A DNA stretch of 64,000 nt, from contig NZ_CP146963.1 of assembly GCF_037113525.1 (NCBI RefSeq), forward strand, positions 4,216,001-4,280,000. The letters are read 5' to 3'. The notes under the pieces were generated by a model. That model was not told the DNA's origin. It worked only from the letters and a program-made list of their open reading frames with translations, and ran no database searches. The translations under genes were made by a program, and so were the position numbers. This stretch comes from Butyrivibrio fibrisolvens. Its GTDB lineage: Bacteria; Bacillota; Clostridia; Lachnospirales; Lachnospiraceae. This document shows positions 1 through 8,150 of the stretch, piece by piece; the stretch's first letter is position 1, and each line of letters starts with the position of its first letter.

Positions 1-10
1 GCACATGATG

Positions 11-1102
11 TCATTCCTCTACTTCCGGTTCGTACCAGTTCTCGTCAGCTATCGTCTGCTTAATAGTCTCTGTGGCTTTGGCATATTCTTCCTGCCAGAG
101 CTTATAGGCATCTTCCCATGAGCTAAAGCTTGAATCAAGTCTGTGATCATCTATGAACTGATAGTTAGTTACAAGGTATTCTTCCAGATAATCTGTAACC
201 TTGACTGCGCCAAGAGCATTAGTATGGTTACCGTAGTCACGGAAGTCTGTTTCATAATCAATGCCTATCTCATCATAATACTCGTTCATGTTAAGGAAGT
301 TATAGCCATAGGACTCGATTATAGCCTCCATATAGTTATACTTCTTCTGACTGTCTTCTGTCATAAGTTCAGGAAGTACTATAAAAAGTCCCTGAAGATC
401 ATTGGCCGAAAGATAGTCAAGGAGATCGCGAAGGGCTTTCTCCTGCTTGTCCTGAATAGGTCTTTTTCCTGTGATATCAGTTGTATCAACAGGCTGAGTC
501 GGTCCAACCTGGTCGTAAACCACATACCCCTTAAGGTCATCCGGGTATTCGTAATTAAAATCTCTAAGCTGAGACCACATGAAAAGTGTCTTCCAGTTAG
601 AATGATACTTGAATATGTCAAAATAGTAGGTGAGTCTTTCGCTCTTATCATCTACCATTGCATTGATCGTATCTATTCTGTTCATGGAATACTTCATGTT
701 GTCTGTTACTTCTCTTGTATGAGCCATATTGCCGATTATATCTTCGTCATTGGCTGTATACATTCTCATCTCAAAGATATAGAGCTTTGGAGACTGGGTC
801 TTCTCGGCCTCTTTGACAAGGTACATGCCAGCAACAGGACGCTGCATATTACTTGACAAAGGATATACAGTAATACCTGTATCTTCATAGATCTTGGGTG
901 TGACAATAGCAGGATAGACAGGACTTGAACCTATCACAACAGCATCGATAGTGTTGTCCGGCTCAGCATAGAATCCTGTAAACCTGTCTTTTACATCACC
1001 ATTAGTTCTTAATACGTAGGTGACAGACCTTATGAGAAATATGAATATGACGGCAAATACTGCCGCTTTTAAAATCTGCTTTTTACTCATAATCTTAATC
1101 AA
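11..1102 (-). CDS. DltD/AlgJ-like SGNH-fold protein, partner of MBOAT
   Basis: This is a membrane-anchored protein of 363 residues. Residues about 8-30 form one N-terminal membrane segment, and the rest should lie outside the cell. The motif VIGSS at 56-60 fits the SGNH nucleophile block, and YGNHTNALG near residue 293 supplies a C-terminal His. Such proteins pair with MBOAT acyltransferases (DltB/DltD, AlgI/AlgJ) to move an acyl group onto a surface polymer, and the MBOAT gene is immediately upstream and overlaps. The start is uncertain: a TTG at 1102 sits 3 bases after GAGGG and overlaps the MBOAT stop, while an ATG at 1090 lies too far from that site. Its substrate is not readable from the sequence; the neighbouring FkbH and ACP genes suggest an ACP-borne acyl donor (inference). 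Confidence 0.75.
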   Translation of the reverse strand: MIKIMSKKQILKAAVFAVIFIFLIRSVTYVLRTNGDVKDRFTGFYAEPDNTIDAVVIGSSPVYPAIVTPKIYEDTGITVYPLSSNMQRPVAGMYLVKEAEKTQSPKLYIFEMRMYTANDEDIIGNMAHTREVTDNMKYSMNRIDTINAMVDDKSERLTYYFDIFKYHSNWKTLFMWSQLRDFNYEYPDDLKGYVVYDQVGPTQPVDTTDITGKRPIQDKQEKALRDLLDYLSANDLQGLFIVLPELMTEDSQKKYNYMEAIIESYGYNFLNMNEYYDEIGIDYETDFRDYGNHTNALGAVKVTDYLEEYLVTNYQFIDDHRLDSSFSSWEDAYKLWQEEYAKATETIKQTIADENWYEPEVEE

Positions 1103-2643
1103 AAGCCCTCGTAAATAAATTCAGCCGCGCTATATCCGGGGCCATATTCTCCAAGGAGTATAACATACATGATAAGTGCAATCCAAATAGCCCAGCGAAG
1201 GACAATAGGCTTTGAAGCTATAAGCTGTCTTACGCTCTTTGGTCCTGCGTATTCTCTGTCCTCTTCTGCCTTTAGATCCATTCTGTACTGAAGAACTGAC
1301 ACGACTATCAGTACTGCTATAGATACGAATGCAACTGTCATCTCTATAAAATCAAGTCCCAGGTCGAATATATGACCATTAAAAAGTTCTGCAATATTAA
1401 AGGTGCTTACGCCTGCTGCAAGAAGCTTTAAGGCATGGCCTGTTGAGTCTGCCCTGAAGAATACGAATCCAATATTTACAAGGAAAAATGTTCTTACAAC
1501 TCTGAATGCATTTGCAGCCTTACCTTCCATATTTATATGGAGCTTATCTTTAAAAAGCCAGGTAAAGAAAGGAAGGGTTGCTTCTCCAATAACTATATAA
1601 GCCCAGTGAAGTATACCTGAACCTATTACATATTTAAGATCTCCGCCATGCCAAAGGCCGACAGCTGTCCAGAGGATCAGCATTGCAAGCCAGGTATTAA
1701 GCTGCTTGCCAAGTTTTTTGCCAAACTTCTTTTTAAAGGACTTGGCCTGATTCATGAAGAACTTGGTTCTAAGGAGAGGATAAAAGAGGTTGTCCTTCAT
1801 CCAGATTCCAAGAGTTGCATGCCAGCGTCTCCAGTACTCGGAAATATTCTTTGCAAGGAATGGAGTCCTGAAGTTTTCAGGCATTACAAGTCCAAAGGTT
1901 TCTGAAAGACCTATTACGATATCCATACAGCCTGAAAAGTTAGTATAGAGCTGAAAAGCAAAGCAGGCTGTTGCAAACCAGACATATACTCCTGTATAGC
2001 CTGAGTCCTGTGCATAGACTGTACTTACAACCTTGCCGAGTCTCTGGGATATAACAAGCTCTTTGAAAAAGCCCCAGAGCATTCTCTGCATACCAAATGT
2101 TATATTCTCATAGCAAAGCTCGTGTCTTTCAAAAAACTGCTTTCCACCTTCTCTTAGCTTCACGATAGGACCGGAAGTCATAAGAGGGAAGTACATTCCA
2201 TAGAGGCAGGTCTTTAAAAGACTTGTCTGAGGTTCGCAGATTCCGTTATATACATCGATAAAGTATCCAAGGAGCATGAAGGTGTAGAAGGATAGTCCAA
2301 GTGGTACAGCCAGACTTATGGAATCGGCATATACGAATCGTATATATTTAAGACCTGCAAGGATTCCAAGAAGTATGAGAAGTTCAAGAATTAGAACAGC
2401 CCTTCTTGCAGCTGATTTTTTCTTATCAAGTCTTGTCAGTGCCATGACAAGCGCCCATGTAACAAAGGACGCAAAAAAAGGGTACAGAAGAAGTTTCCCG
2501 CCTTCAGCCATGTAGTAATAACCTACGCTGGCTGCAAGCAGTACAACCCACTGTCCCCTGCCTTTGAATATTACAGGTACAATATAATACAGTATAAGAA
2601 CTGCAGCATAAAAGCACAGAAAGTAGAAAGATGTAAGTTCCAT
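1099..2643 (-). CDS. MBOAT family membrane O-acyltransferase (DltB/AlgI-like)
   Basis: This is a polytopic membrane protein of 514 residues, the usual MBOAT length. It carries EYWRRWHATLGIWMKD around residues 267-282 and LWHGGDLKYVIG around 330, where the His is the conserved MBOAT active-site residue. Family members transfer an acyl group from a carrier inside the cell to a polymer or lipid outside. The stop overlaps the start of the SGNH partner gene downstream. Upstream lie VOC, acyl carrier protein and FkbH-like genes with gaps of only 5-41 bases, so the donor is probably an acyl-ACP made by this operon. No DltA-like ligase is present in the window, which argues against D-alanine as the group. 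The family call is firm; the acyl group is inferred. Confidence 0.85.
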   Translation of the reverse strand: MELTSFYFLCFYAAVLILYYIVPVIFKGRGQWVVLLAASVGYYYMAEGGKLLLYPFFASFVTWALVMALTRLDKKKSAARRAVLILELLILLGILAGLKYIRFVYADSISLAVPLGLSFYTFMLLGYFIDVYNGICEPQTSLLKTCLYGMYFPLMTSGPIVKLREGGKQFFERHELCYENITFGMQRMLWGFFKELVISQRLGKVVSTVYAQDSGYTGVYVWFATACFAFQLYTNFSGCMDIVIGLSETFGLVMPENFRTPFLAKNISEYWRRWHATLGIWMKDNLFYPLLRTKFFMNQAKSFKKKFGKKLGKQLNTWLAMLILWTAVGLWHGGDLKYVIGSGILHWAYIVIGEATLPFFTWLFKDKLHINMEGKAANAFRVVRTFFLVNIGFVFFRADSTGHALKLLAAGVSTFNIAELFNGHIFDLGLDFIEMTVAFVSIAVLIVVSVLQYRMDLKAEEDREYAGPKSVRQLIASKPIVLRWAIWIALIMYVILLGEYGPGYSAAEFIYEGF

Positions 2644-2648
2644 AAAAA

Positions 2649-3053
2649 TCAGGTTGCCCTTTCAAGTAGTTCAACAATGCCTGCTGCTGTGTTGATCATA
2701 AATACAACCCTGCCATTTTCTATACAGGGTGCTTTTTCAGGGCTCTGGAAAATAGTATAGCCCTTATTCTCAAGTTCTTTAGTTGCCTCTTCAAGATCCT
2801 CAACTTCATAGCAGAAGTGATAGGGTGTATTCTTATATCTTGAAAGAAGTGGATACATAGGTGATTCCTTGTCAGAGGGCTGGATGAGTTCTACTCTGTA
2901 GCCTCCGCTTGTAAGGAACTCTATATATATTTTTCTTATATCATCGAAGGCTTTCTCCTGCTCTATGGAGTATCCAAGCTCAAGGAACTTAGCTCTTGAT
3001 TTCTCAAGATTCTTGCACAGATAGCCAACGTGATGAACATTAAATGTTGTCAT
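2649..3053 (-). CDS. VOC-superfamily protein, methylmalonyl-CoA epimerase-like
   Basis: A small VOC (glyoxalase-fold) protein of 134 residues, beginning MTTFNVHHVGYLCKNL. I use the ATG at 3053 because the longer frame to 3110 would overlap the acyl carrier protein gene. Likely metal ligands are the His of HHVG, the Glu of RVELIQP, the His of PYHFCYEV and the Glu of GIVELLE, the pattern and size seen in methylmalonyl-CoA epimerases. It lies 16 bases after the acyl carrier protein and 5 bases before the MBOAT gene. It may therefore act on the acyl group while it is bound to the carrier, for instance as an epimerase or lyase (inference). The true substrate is unknown. Confidence 0.7.
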   Translation of the reverse strand: MTTFNVHHVGYLCKNLEKSRAKFLELGYSIEQEKAFDDIRKIYIEFLTSGGYRVELIQPSDKESPMYPLLSRYKNTPYHFCYEVEDLEEATKELENKGYTIFQSPEKAPCIENGRVVFMINTAAGIVELLERAT

Positions 3054-3069
3054 AAAAGTACCATTCTTA

Positions 3070-3309
3070 TTAAAGCTGTGACATGATGATGTTGACCATC
3101 TCACCAACATTCTTCATAGAAACGATCTGACCCATATCAAACTTAACGCCAAATTCCTGCTCAACAGCATTTACAAGGTTGATGTGCTCAAGTGAATCCC
3201 ATCCGTCGATGTCATTAGATGTTGTTTCATCGTTTACAGTAATATCTTCCTCATCAAAAACGTCACGGAATACTTCGTTAAGGCGCTCAAATACTTCTTC
3301 TCTTGTCAT
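3070..3309 (-). CDS. Acyl carrier protein (stand-alone)
   Basis: A 79-residue acidic acyl carrier protein. The motif DGWDSLEHINLV places the phosphopantetheine-accepting serine at Ser39. An AGGAG lies 9 bases before the ATG. It is not the fatty-acid AcpP by context: it lies between an FkbH-like gene (41 bases upstream) and a VOC/MBOAT/SGNH set. FkbH-type proteins load a three-carbon unit from 1,3-bisphosphoglycerate onto such stand-alone carriers in tetronate and methoxymalonate pathways, so a glyceryl-ACP is the likely cargo here (inference). It would need a phosphopantetheinyl transferase encoded elsewhere. Confidence 0.9.
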   Translation of the reverse strand: MTREEVFERLNEVFRDVFDEEDITVNDETTSNDIDGWDSLEHINLVNAVEQEFGVKFDMGQIVSMKNVGEMVNIIMSQL

Positions 3310-3350
3310 ATCTATAATCTCCTGTTTTTACCACAAAAATATATGTTATT

Positions 3351-5141
3351 TTACTTCAAGTCATTATCAAGGGCAATATATCTGTTTTTGTTTTCATATC
3401 CTGATGATATATCAAGTTTCCACACTGTATTGCCATCAGCATCTTCTTTTATTTTATCAAAGCCCTGCAAGGAATAAAATTCTTTGACCATCTTGTTCTT
3501 GGTTGTTGGATAATAGTAGCCGATGATCGTATCTATACCGCGCTTTTGGCATTCATCTGCAAGAGCATCCATCATGGCAAATTCCATATCGCGTTTTAAT
3601 ACACGGCAGCTCATAAGCCAAAGGTCTATATGACACTCCTTTTCCTCCTGATGACCCATAACAAGAGAGACTATTCCGTTATCTCCGAATTTATCCATAA
3701 GGCGGCCATATAGGGTTATGTTAGAATCATCAGCTGCTGCCTTTGCAATCTCTTCCTGAGTAAAGCGTTTTGTAGTCAGGTTGAACTGATTGCTCTTATT
3801 AGTAAGCTGGGCAATCCTTGCCATATAAAGATCTTCAAAGGGCTTTATGACAGCCTTCATATCAAGAGATGTCAGATACTGTCCGTAGTCCTGAAAACTC
3901 TCTTCAAGCTTTTCGCGTTCACGATTAGCTTTGTACATATCGTTACGCTTCTTATCATCCTCAGACAGATTTGTAACTTCAAAAAATCCGGAGTGATCAA
4001 TAACTCTTATATAATCTTCAGGCTTTCCGATCTCAGGTGCCGGAGCGCCTGTAACCTGCTGCTTTATGATCTCTCTTTCTGCAGGGTTATCATCAACAAA
4101 GACCATGGACTCCGGAAGGATATTCATGCTTTTTGCAATAGCCTTGAAGTTCTCACTCTTGGGTTCCCAGTTGGCTTTGATGTATATGAAGTCATCCGGT
4201 TTAAGAACTCCGTCAGGATGATTTAAACCTGCGATAGCATTCTCTTCATCATTCTTGGAATCGACATTGAGCATAACGCCGATATCCTTCTGAGCTTTAA
4301 GGTAGGTCTGGATCTCAGAATATACCTGGCCAAGGTTAGTTTCCTGTCCGATCTCGATACCGTCAACCCCGTCGTCTCCGACAACTCCGCCCCACAGCGT
4401 GTTATCAAGGTCAAGGACAAGCGCTTTTTTGTTCTTACCATAAACTGACTTAATGATATTGGCAACATTAAAAGCCAGATACGGAATAGCCGGAACGCAT
4501 AAGCTGTACTTGTACATGTGCCAGTAAAGAGGATCAGACCAGGCATCAAGGCCGTAGCAGGATGAAAGATAATTTATATCATTTATATAAAAGCCTTCAT
4601 GAGAAGCCGCATATTCACAGAACTTCGTATTAAGTGCATTGATAAAATTAAGGCGACCATGTATATCAAAAACATCACGGTTACCTAAAAGCCTGTAAAA
4701 AGGAGATTCAAAATTGTTCTGTATTATCGGGCAGTTAAAAGTAGCCGCAAGCTTATCCCACATAACTGTAAAGTGTGAGTATTCACGGCTAAGCTTATCC
4801 TCTACCTGCGCTTTATCATCTGACATTACCGGATAATCTGTAATATTCCTGTTTGATGTATGAACATATATCATGTCAGGAGCAAAAGAAATAAGCTCAT
4901 CTGAAGGGAACATTGCATCCTGCCAGTACTGTCCATACTCTGACTCGTAAAACTCAGGTTCGATGCCATTATCAAGAAGGAAAAGCTCCATAATACGGAT
5001 TATGTCATGAGTGGTTGAACCACCCAGAACTGCGATCTTCTTGTGAATACGGGATGAAGCATCTTCAAGGAGCTGCTTTTTTATTCTCTTTGATCTTTTC
5101 AGTATATATGCTGAATCAAAAGGGTATTCTAATTCTTTCAA
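3351..5141 (-). CDS. FkbH-like HAD-IIIC protein, probable glyceryl-ACP synthase
   Basis: A three-part protein of 596 residues. The N-terminal ~220 residues look SGNH-like, with GGSTTHD at about 40-46. A HAD-IIIC domain starts near residue 235 with LVLDLDNTLWGGVVGDDG, whose first Asp is the HAD nucleophile. The C-terminal part (about 480-570) is GNAT-like. This matches FkbH-type proteins, which take 1,3-bisphosphoglycerate, remove phosphate and leave a glyceryl thioester on an acyl carrier protein. The next gene encodes a stand-alone ACP, which fits. The start is TTG at 5141, with AGAGG five bases before it. The unusual point is the company: MBOAT and DltD-like genes rather than a polyketide synthase. 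Family assignment is strong; the product carried is inferred. Confidence 0.85.
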   Translation of the reverse strand: MKELEYPFDSAYILKRSKRIKKQLLEDASSRIHKKIAVLGGSTTHDIIRIMELFLLDNGIEPEFYESEYGQYWQDAMFPSDELISFAPDMIYVHTSNRNITDYPVMSDDKAQVEDKLSREYSHFTVMWDKLAATFNCPIIQNNFESPFYRLLGNRDVFDIHGRLNFINALNTKFCEYAASHEGFYINDINYLSSCYGLDAWSDPLYWHMYKYSLCVPAIPYLAFNVANIIKSVYGKNKKALVLDLDNTLWGGVVGDDGVDGIEIGQETNLGQVYSEIQTYLKAQKDIGVMLNVDSKNDEENAIAGLNHPDGVLKPDDFIYIKANWEPKSENFKAIAKSMNILPESMVFVDDNPAEREIIKQQVTGAPAPEIGKPEDYIRVIDHSGFFEVTNLSEDDKKRNDMYKANREREKLEESFQDYGQYLTSLDMKAVIKPFEDLYMARIAQLTNKSNQFNLTTKRFTQEEIAKAAADDSNITLYGRLMDKFGDNGIVSLVMGHQEEKECHIDLWLMSCRVLKRDMEFAMMDALADECQKRGIDTIIGYYYPTTKNKMVKEFYSLQGFDKIKEDADGNTVWKLDISSGYENKNRYIALDNDLK

Positions 5142-5205
5142 ATCTGCCTCTTTTTACAAAACATGTTTTTATAGGTCTTAAATAACATCTCTAAAATTCC
5201 GCGAT

Positions 5206-5964
5206 TTATCTAACATGTTTGATCTCAAACTTATCACGAAACTCTGCAAAGTCCTTGCACTCATTATCTATTGAATCGATCATCTCATCATACTTCTCAT
5301 CAATAAGAGTTCTGTAATTATTGAAATTATCGTATCCTTCTTTGGTCCAACCAAATGGGTGAACAAGGATCTGTACTTTCTTATTGTTCAGGATACTCTC
5401 TTCATCAGGATATCCGTATCTCCAGATGTGGTTGGCATCTGACATGTACTTAACATCAAGCTTTGCACCTTCTGCTGCTTTAGGATCAAAAGAGAAGAAC
5501 TCATCCTGATATGCATTGATAATGCCAGGAAGCTTGATATTCTCTGCAAGTACAGCAGGCGATGGTCTGTGGATAGAGAAAGTTGTGATCTCAAAGCCAA
5601 GCATGTTGCTAAGCATATCTATCTCCTGCTTTATTCTGTCTCTGATAAGGTTCATGTCTGTCATGCCGTTAAGAGCGAAGTGAAGTCCTATCTCCTGACC
5701 TCTTTCGTGCATATCAGTAAGGATATCCCTGTTCTTTCTTGAGAGAATATTGTATGAATTATTGGTCCACTGAAAAAAGAATGTTGACCTGAAATCCATA
5801 CTTTCTTCAACCTTTGAAAGTTTGTATGCTCTTTCTACAGAATATTCAACGTCATGACGCATGATAATGAAGTCATCTTTGTTAAGAGCTTCCTGATATG
5901 TTGCCTGACGGCCTGACTCTTTAATTATCTTGATTATTTTTTTGTAATCATCGTATGAAAACAT
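5206..5964 (-). CDS. Polysaccharide deacetylase-like (NodB-fold) protein
   Basis: 252 residues, cytoplasmic by appearance with no signal peptide. IMRHDVEYSV at 34-43 resembles the first catalytic motif of polysaccharide deacetylases (an Asp next to a His). ERGQEIGLHF around 88-97 and SIHRPSPA around 135 resemble later motifs, but the usual HxxxH zinc motif is not plain. It could deacetylate a sugar precursor, or be a related hydrolase of unknown role. It lies between a GT4 gene and the FkbH-like gene in the left operon. The fold is fairly likely; activity and substrate are not shown. Confidence 0.6.
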   Translation of the reverse strand: MFSYDDYKKIIKIIKESGRQATYQEALNKDDFIIMRHDVEYSVERAYKLSKVEESMDFRSTFFFQWTNNSYNILSRKNRDILTDMHERGQEIGLHFALNGMTDMNLIRDRIKQEIDMLSNMLGFEITTFSIHRPSPAVLAENIKLPGIINAYQDEFFSFDPKAAEGAKLDVKYMSDANHIWRYGYPDEESILNNKKVQILVHPFGWTKEGYDNFNNYRTLIDEKYDEMIDSIDNECKDFAEFRDKFEIKHVR

Positions 5965-6032
5965 CTCTAATTCCTCTCAGAAAATTGTCCTGTTTATATT
6001 TATAAAAGATGACTTTATCTATTGATAAAATA

Positions 6033-7145
6033 TCAATTCTTGCCGCATCTATTAAGTACCAGTTCGATATAGTCCTTCCACTGCTCAAATACTGCATCAG
6101 CATTGGCACGTTCTTTGATCTTTGAAGCCTCACTTCCAAGGCGCTCACAAAGCTCAGGATCCTCAATAAGCTTATTAAGGCCATCTACAAGAGCATCTTC
6201 GTCTTTGATAGGAATAAGAAGGCCACTTACGCCGTCTTCCATAACAGTTCTTGGACCGCCGCATGGGCAGTCTGTTGAAACGATAGGCATTCCAAGTGCC
6301 ATAGCTTCAAGAAGAGAATTTGGAAGTCCTTCCCAATCTGATGTAAAGGCATATACTCTGCCTTTGACTATTTCCTTTTCAAGGGTCTCACTGTCACCCA
6401 TAAGGAATATATAATCCTCAGCTTTATTCTCACTGATCAGACTCTTAAGAATCTCAAGTGTTCCATCATGGGAATCATCACCGTAAATTCTAAGTACCCA
6501 GTCAGGATGCTTCTTGTGAACCTTTACAAAGGCTCTTATCAGCATTGGCTGATTTTTGAAATCTACGATCCTTGCATGATGTACAACAGCTTTTTCGCGT
6601 TCCGCAGGAAAAGGAACATCGAAAAACTTTGGATTTATCGGATTTATTATTATAGTTGAATTGTCCTGAAGGTAAGGCTTGAAAAACTCCTTCTGGCCTG
6701 TTGTCTGGAAAACGCATCCTGCTGCCTTAGGGAAGAGCCACTTTATCTGAATCTTATCAGATAAGGCATCATAATGTCCTGTAGGGTTAGTCCTTATGGA
6801 AATAACAACAGGAACATCCGTTCCCTTTTGTGCCATAAGAGCTCTGTAATTAGCCCTTTGTGCAAATGCGATCAAAAGATCCGGATGATACTCTTTCATA
6901 AACTGCTTAAGGTATTTGATCCTGAGAAAGAATTTTGTGATCCTGTTCTTGTTCTCATCTTCCTTGCGAAGACCTACATGAACACGGGTAACGCGCTCAT
7001 CAAGAACAAATTCATTCTCATCATACCATTCAGTTGCAACATAAACTTTGTAGCCTTCCTGGGCGAACTTGTTGGCAAGGTTACTTACGACCCTTTCAGC
7101 GCCGCCCTTTACAAGGCAATTTAAATGAAATGCTATTGTTCTCAT
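6033..7145 (-). CDS. GT4-family glycosyltransferase
   Basis: A retaining GT-B glycosyltransferase of 370 residues. The N-terminal domain opens with MRTIAFHLNCLVKGGAERV, typical of GT4. The E-x7-E motif is Glu272 to Glu280 in WEGLPNSLLEAMALG, followed by PIVSTDCPCGGPR, where the nucleotide-sugar binds. It is a cytoplasmic enzyme that should add a sugar to a lipid-linked intermediate. It starts 8 bases after the formyltransferase-like gene stop, in the same operon. Donor and acceptor sugars cannot be read from the sequence. Confidence 0.88.
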   Translation of the reverse strand: MRTIAFHLNCLVKGGAERVVSNLANKFAQEGYKVYVATEWYDENEFVLDERVTRVHVGLRKEDENKNRITKFFLRIKYLKQFMKEYHPDLLIAFAQRANYRALMAQKGTDVPVVISIRTNPTGHYDALSDKIQIKWLFPKAAGCVFQTTGQKEFFKPYLQDNSTIIINPINPKFFDVPFPAEREKAVVHHARIVDFKNQPMLIRAFVKVHKKHPDWVLRIYGDDSHDGTLEILKSLISENKAEDYIFLMGDSETLEKEIVKGRVYAFTSDWEGLPNSLLEAMALGMPIVSTDCPCGGPRTVMEDGVSGLLIPIKDEDALVDGLNKLIEDPELCERLGSEASKIKERANADAVFEQWKDYIELVLNRCGKN

Positions 7146-7153
7146 ATACTATT

Positions 7154-8086
7154 TCAGTGAAGTACTGTTCCTTTGGTGACTTCTATATCACAATCAAATC
7201 TATCTATAAGGATCGATCCGTCAACTGTTCTTACAACAAGCTTACCATCAAAGATATCTATGACTTCTCCAGGTTCAAATGCAGAGAAATCAATCATCTC
7301 ATCAAACGGATGTGCCTGCCATATCTTCATCTCGTGACTTTCGCCTTCTCCTGCAAAGCATACAGCTCCGGGGAAGGGCGCAGCAACGCCTCTGATAAGG
7401 TTATATATGTCACGTGTTCTTGCGTGCCAGTCTACCTTACCATCGGCAGGAGTTCTTTTTTCATACCAGCTGTCAAAATCTTTGGAATCAGTCCTTATCC
7501 TGATCTCCTCTCCTGACAAGTAGGTTGTTACAAGCTTCCTGATAAGACGCTTGGAGCAGATCATGTTCTTGTACTGGGCAGTTCTTATATCATCATGAGG
7601 ATTGATCGAGAACATCTCAGTTCCGAATACATTAGGACTATCTGCCTTCTCATCATATCTGAAAAGATTAAGGTTAAATCTTGTATCTCCCAGGATCATT
7701 GACCAGTTAAGTGGAGATCTTCCTCTTCCAAACGGAAGGTATCCGCAGTTGCCATGGAATCCGTATATACCCTTTGAAAATGCATCAAGGACATGCTTAG
7801 GGATAAGCCTCTGCCATCCCATTACGATTCCTATATCAAAAGTATTCTCACTTATGAACTTGATAGTCTTCTCATCCTTAAGATAATAACTGTCTGCTTC
7901 ATATACAGGTATTCCATACTTATCTGTCAGAAAAGACAGTCCCTTGAAGCCTGAAACCTGGTTATTCTCAGTAACCTTGGGTGCGATCGTTATTACAAGA
8001 TCAACCGGGCAAAGCTCCTTTTGTATAAAATCGATTATATTCTCAGAGGTATCTTTAACCCCGAATACAACAAGCTTATAATGCAT
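7154..8086 (-). CDS. Formyltransferase-like protein (possible sugar N-formyltransferase)
   Basis: About 310 residues with a formyltransferase fold: an N-terminal domain, then IYGFHGNCGYLPFGRGRSP, then FRYDEKADSP, then a C-terminal OB-like part. In methionyl-tRNA and sugar formyltransferases the catalytic trio is Asn, His and Asp. Here the His and the Asp are kept, but the Asn position reads Gly (GFH instead of NxH) and the loop after it is longer. The start is ATG at 8086 with AGAGG seven bases upstream; the longer frame to 8116 has no such site. With WecE made elsewhere in the locus, an N-formyl amino sugar is possible, but the Asn change makes the activity uncertain. Confidence 0.65.
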   Translation of the reverse strand: MHYKLVVFGVKDTSENIIDFIQKELCPVDLVITIAPKVTENNQVSGFKGLSFLTDKYGIPVYEADSYYLKDEKTIKFISENTFDIGIVMGWQRLIPKHVLDAFSKGIYGFHGNCGYLPFGRGRSPLNWSMILGDTRFNLNLFRYDEKADSPNVFGTEMFSINPHDDIRTAQYKNMICSKRLIRKLVTTYLSGEEIRIRTDSKDFDSWYEKRTPADGKVDWHARTRDIYNLIRGVAAPFPGAVCFAGEGESHEMKIWQAHPFDEMIDFSAFEPGEVIDIFDGKLVVRTVDGSILIDRFDCDIEVTKGTVLH

Positions 8087-8150
8087 ATCTATCCTCTTTT
8101 GGGCGCAATTTGCCATATTATTTTACTATGTTTTACTAAATAATGCTACC

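Noticed and set aside
143..856. A 237-codon open frame on the plus strand.
   Set aside because: It is antisense to the SGNH protein gene, has no ribosome binding site and no family likeness; the minus-strand frame is clearly the gene.
3054..3110. Longer start for the VOC protein.
   Set aside because: The 19 extra codons overlap the acyl carrier protein gene and do not resemble the family start; the ATG at 3053 fits.
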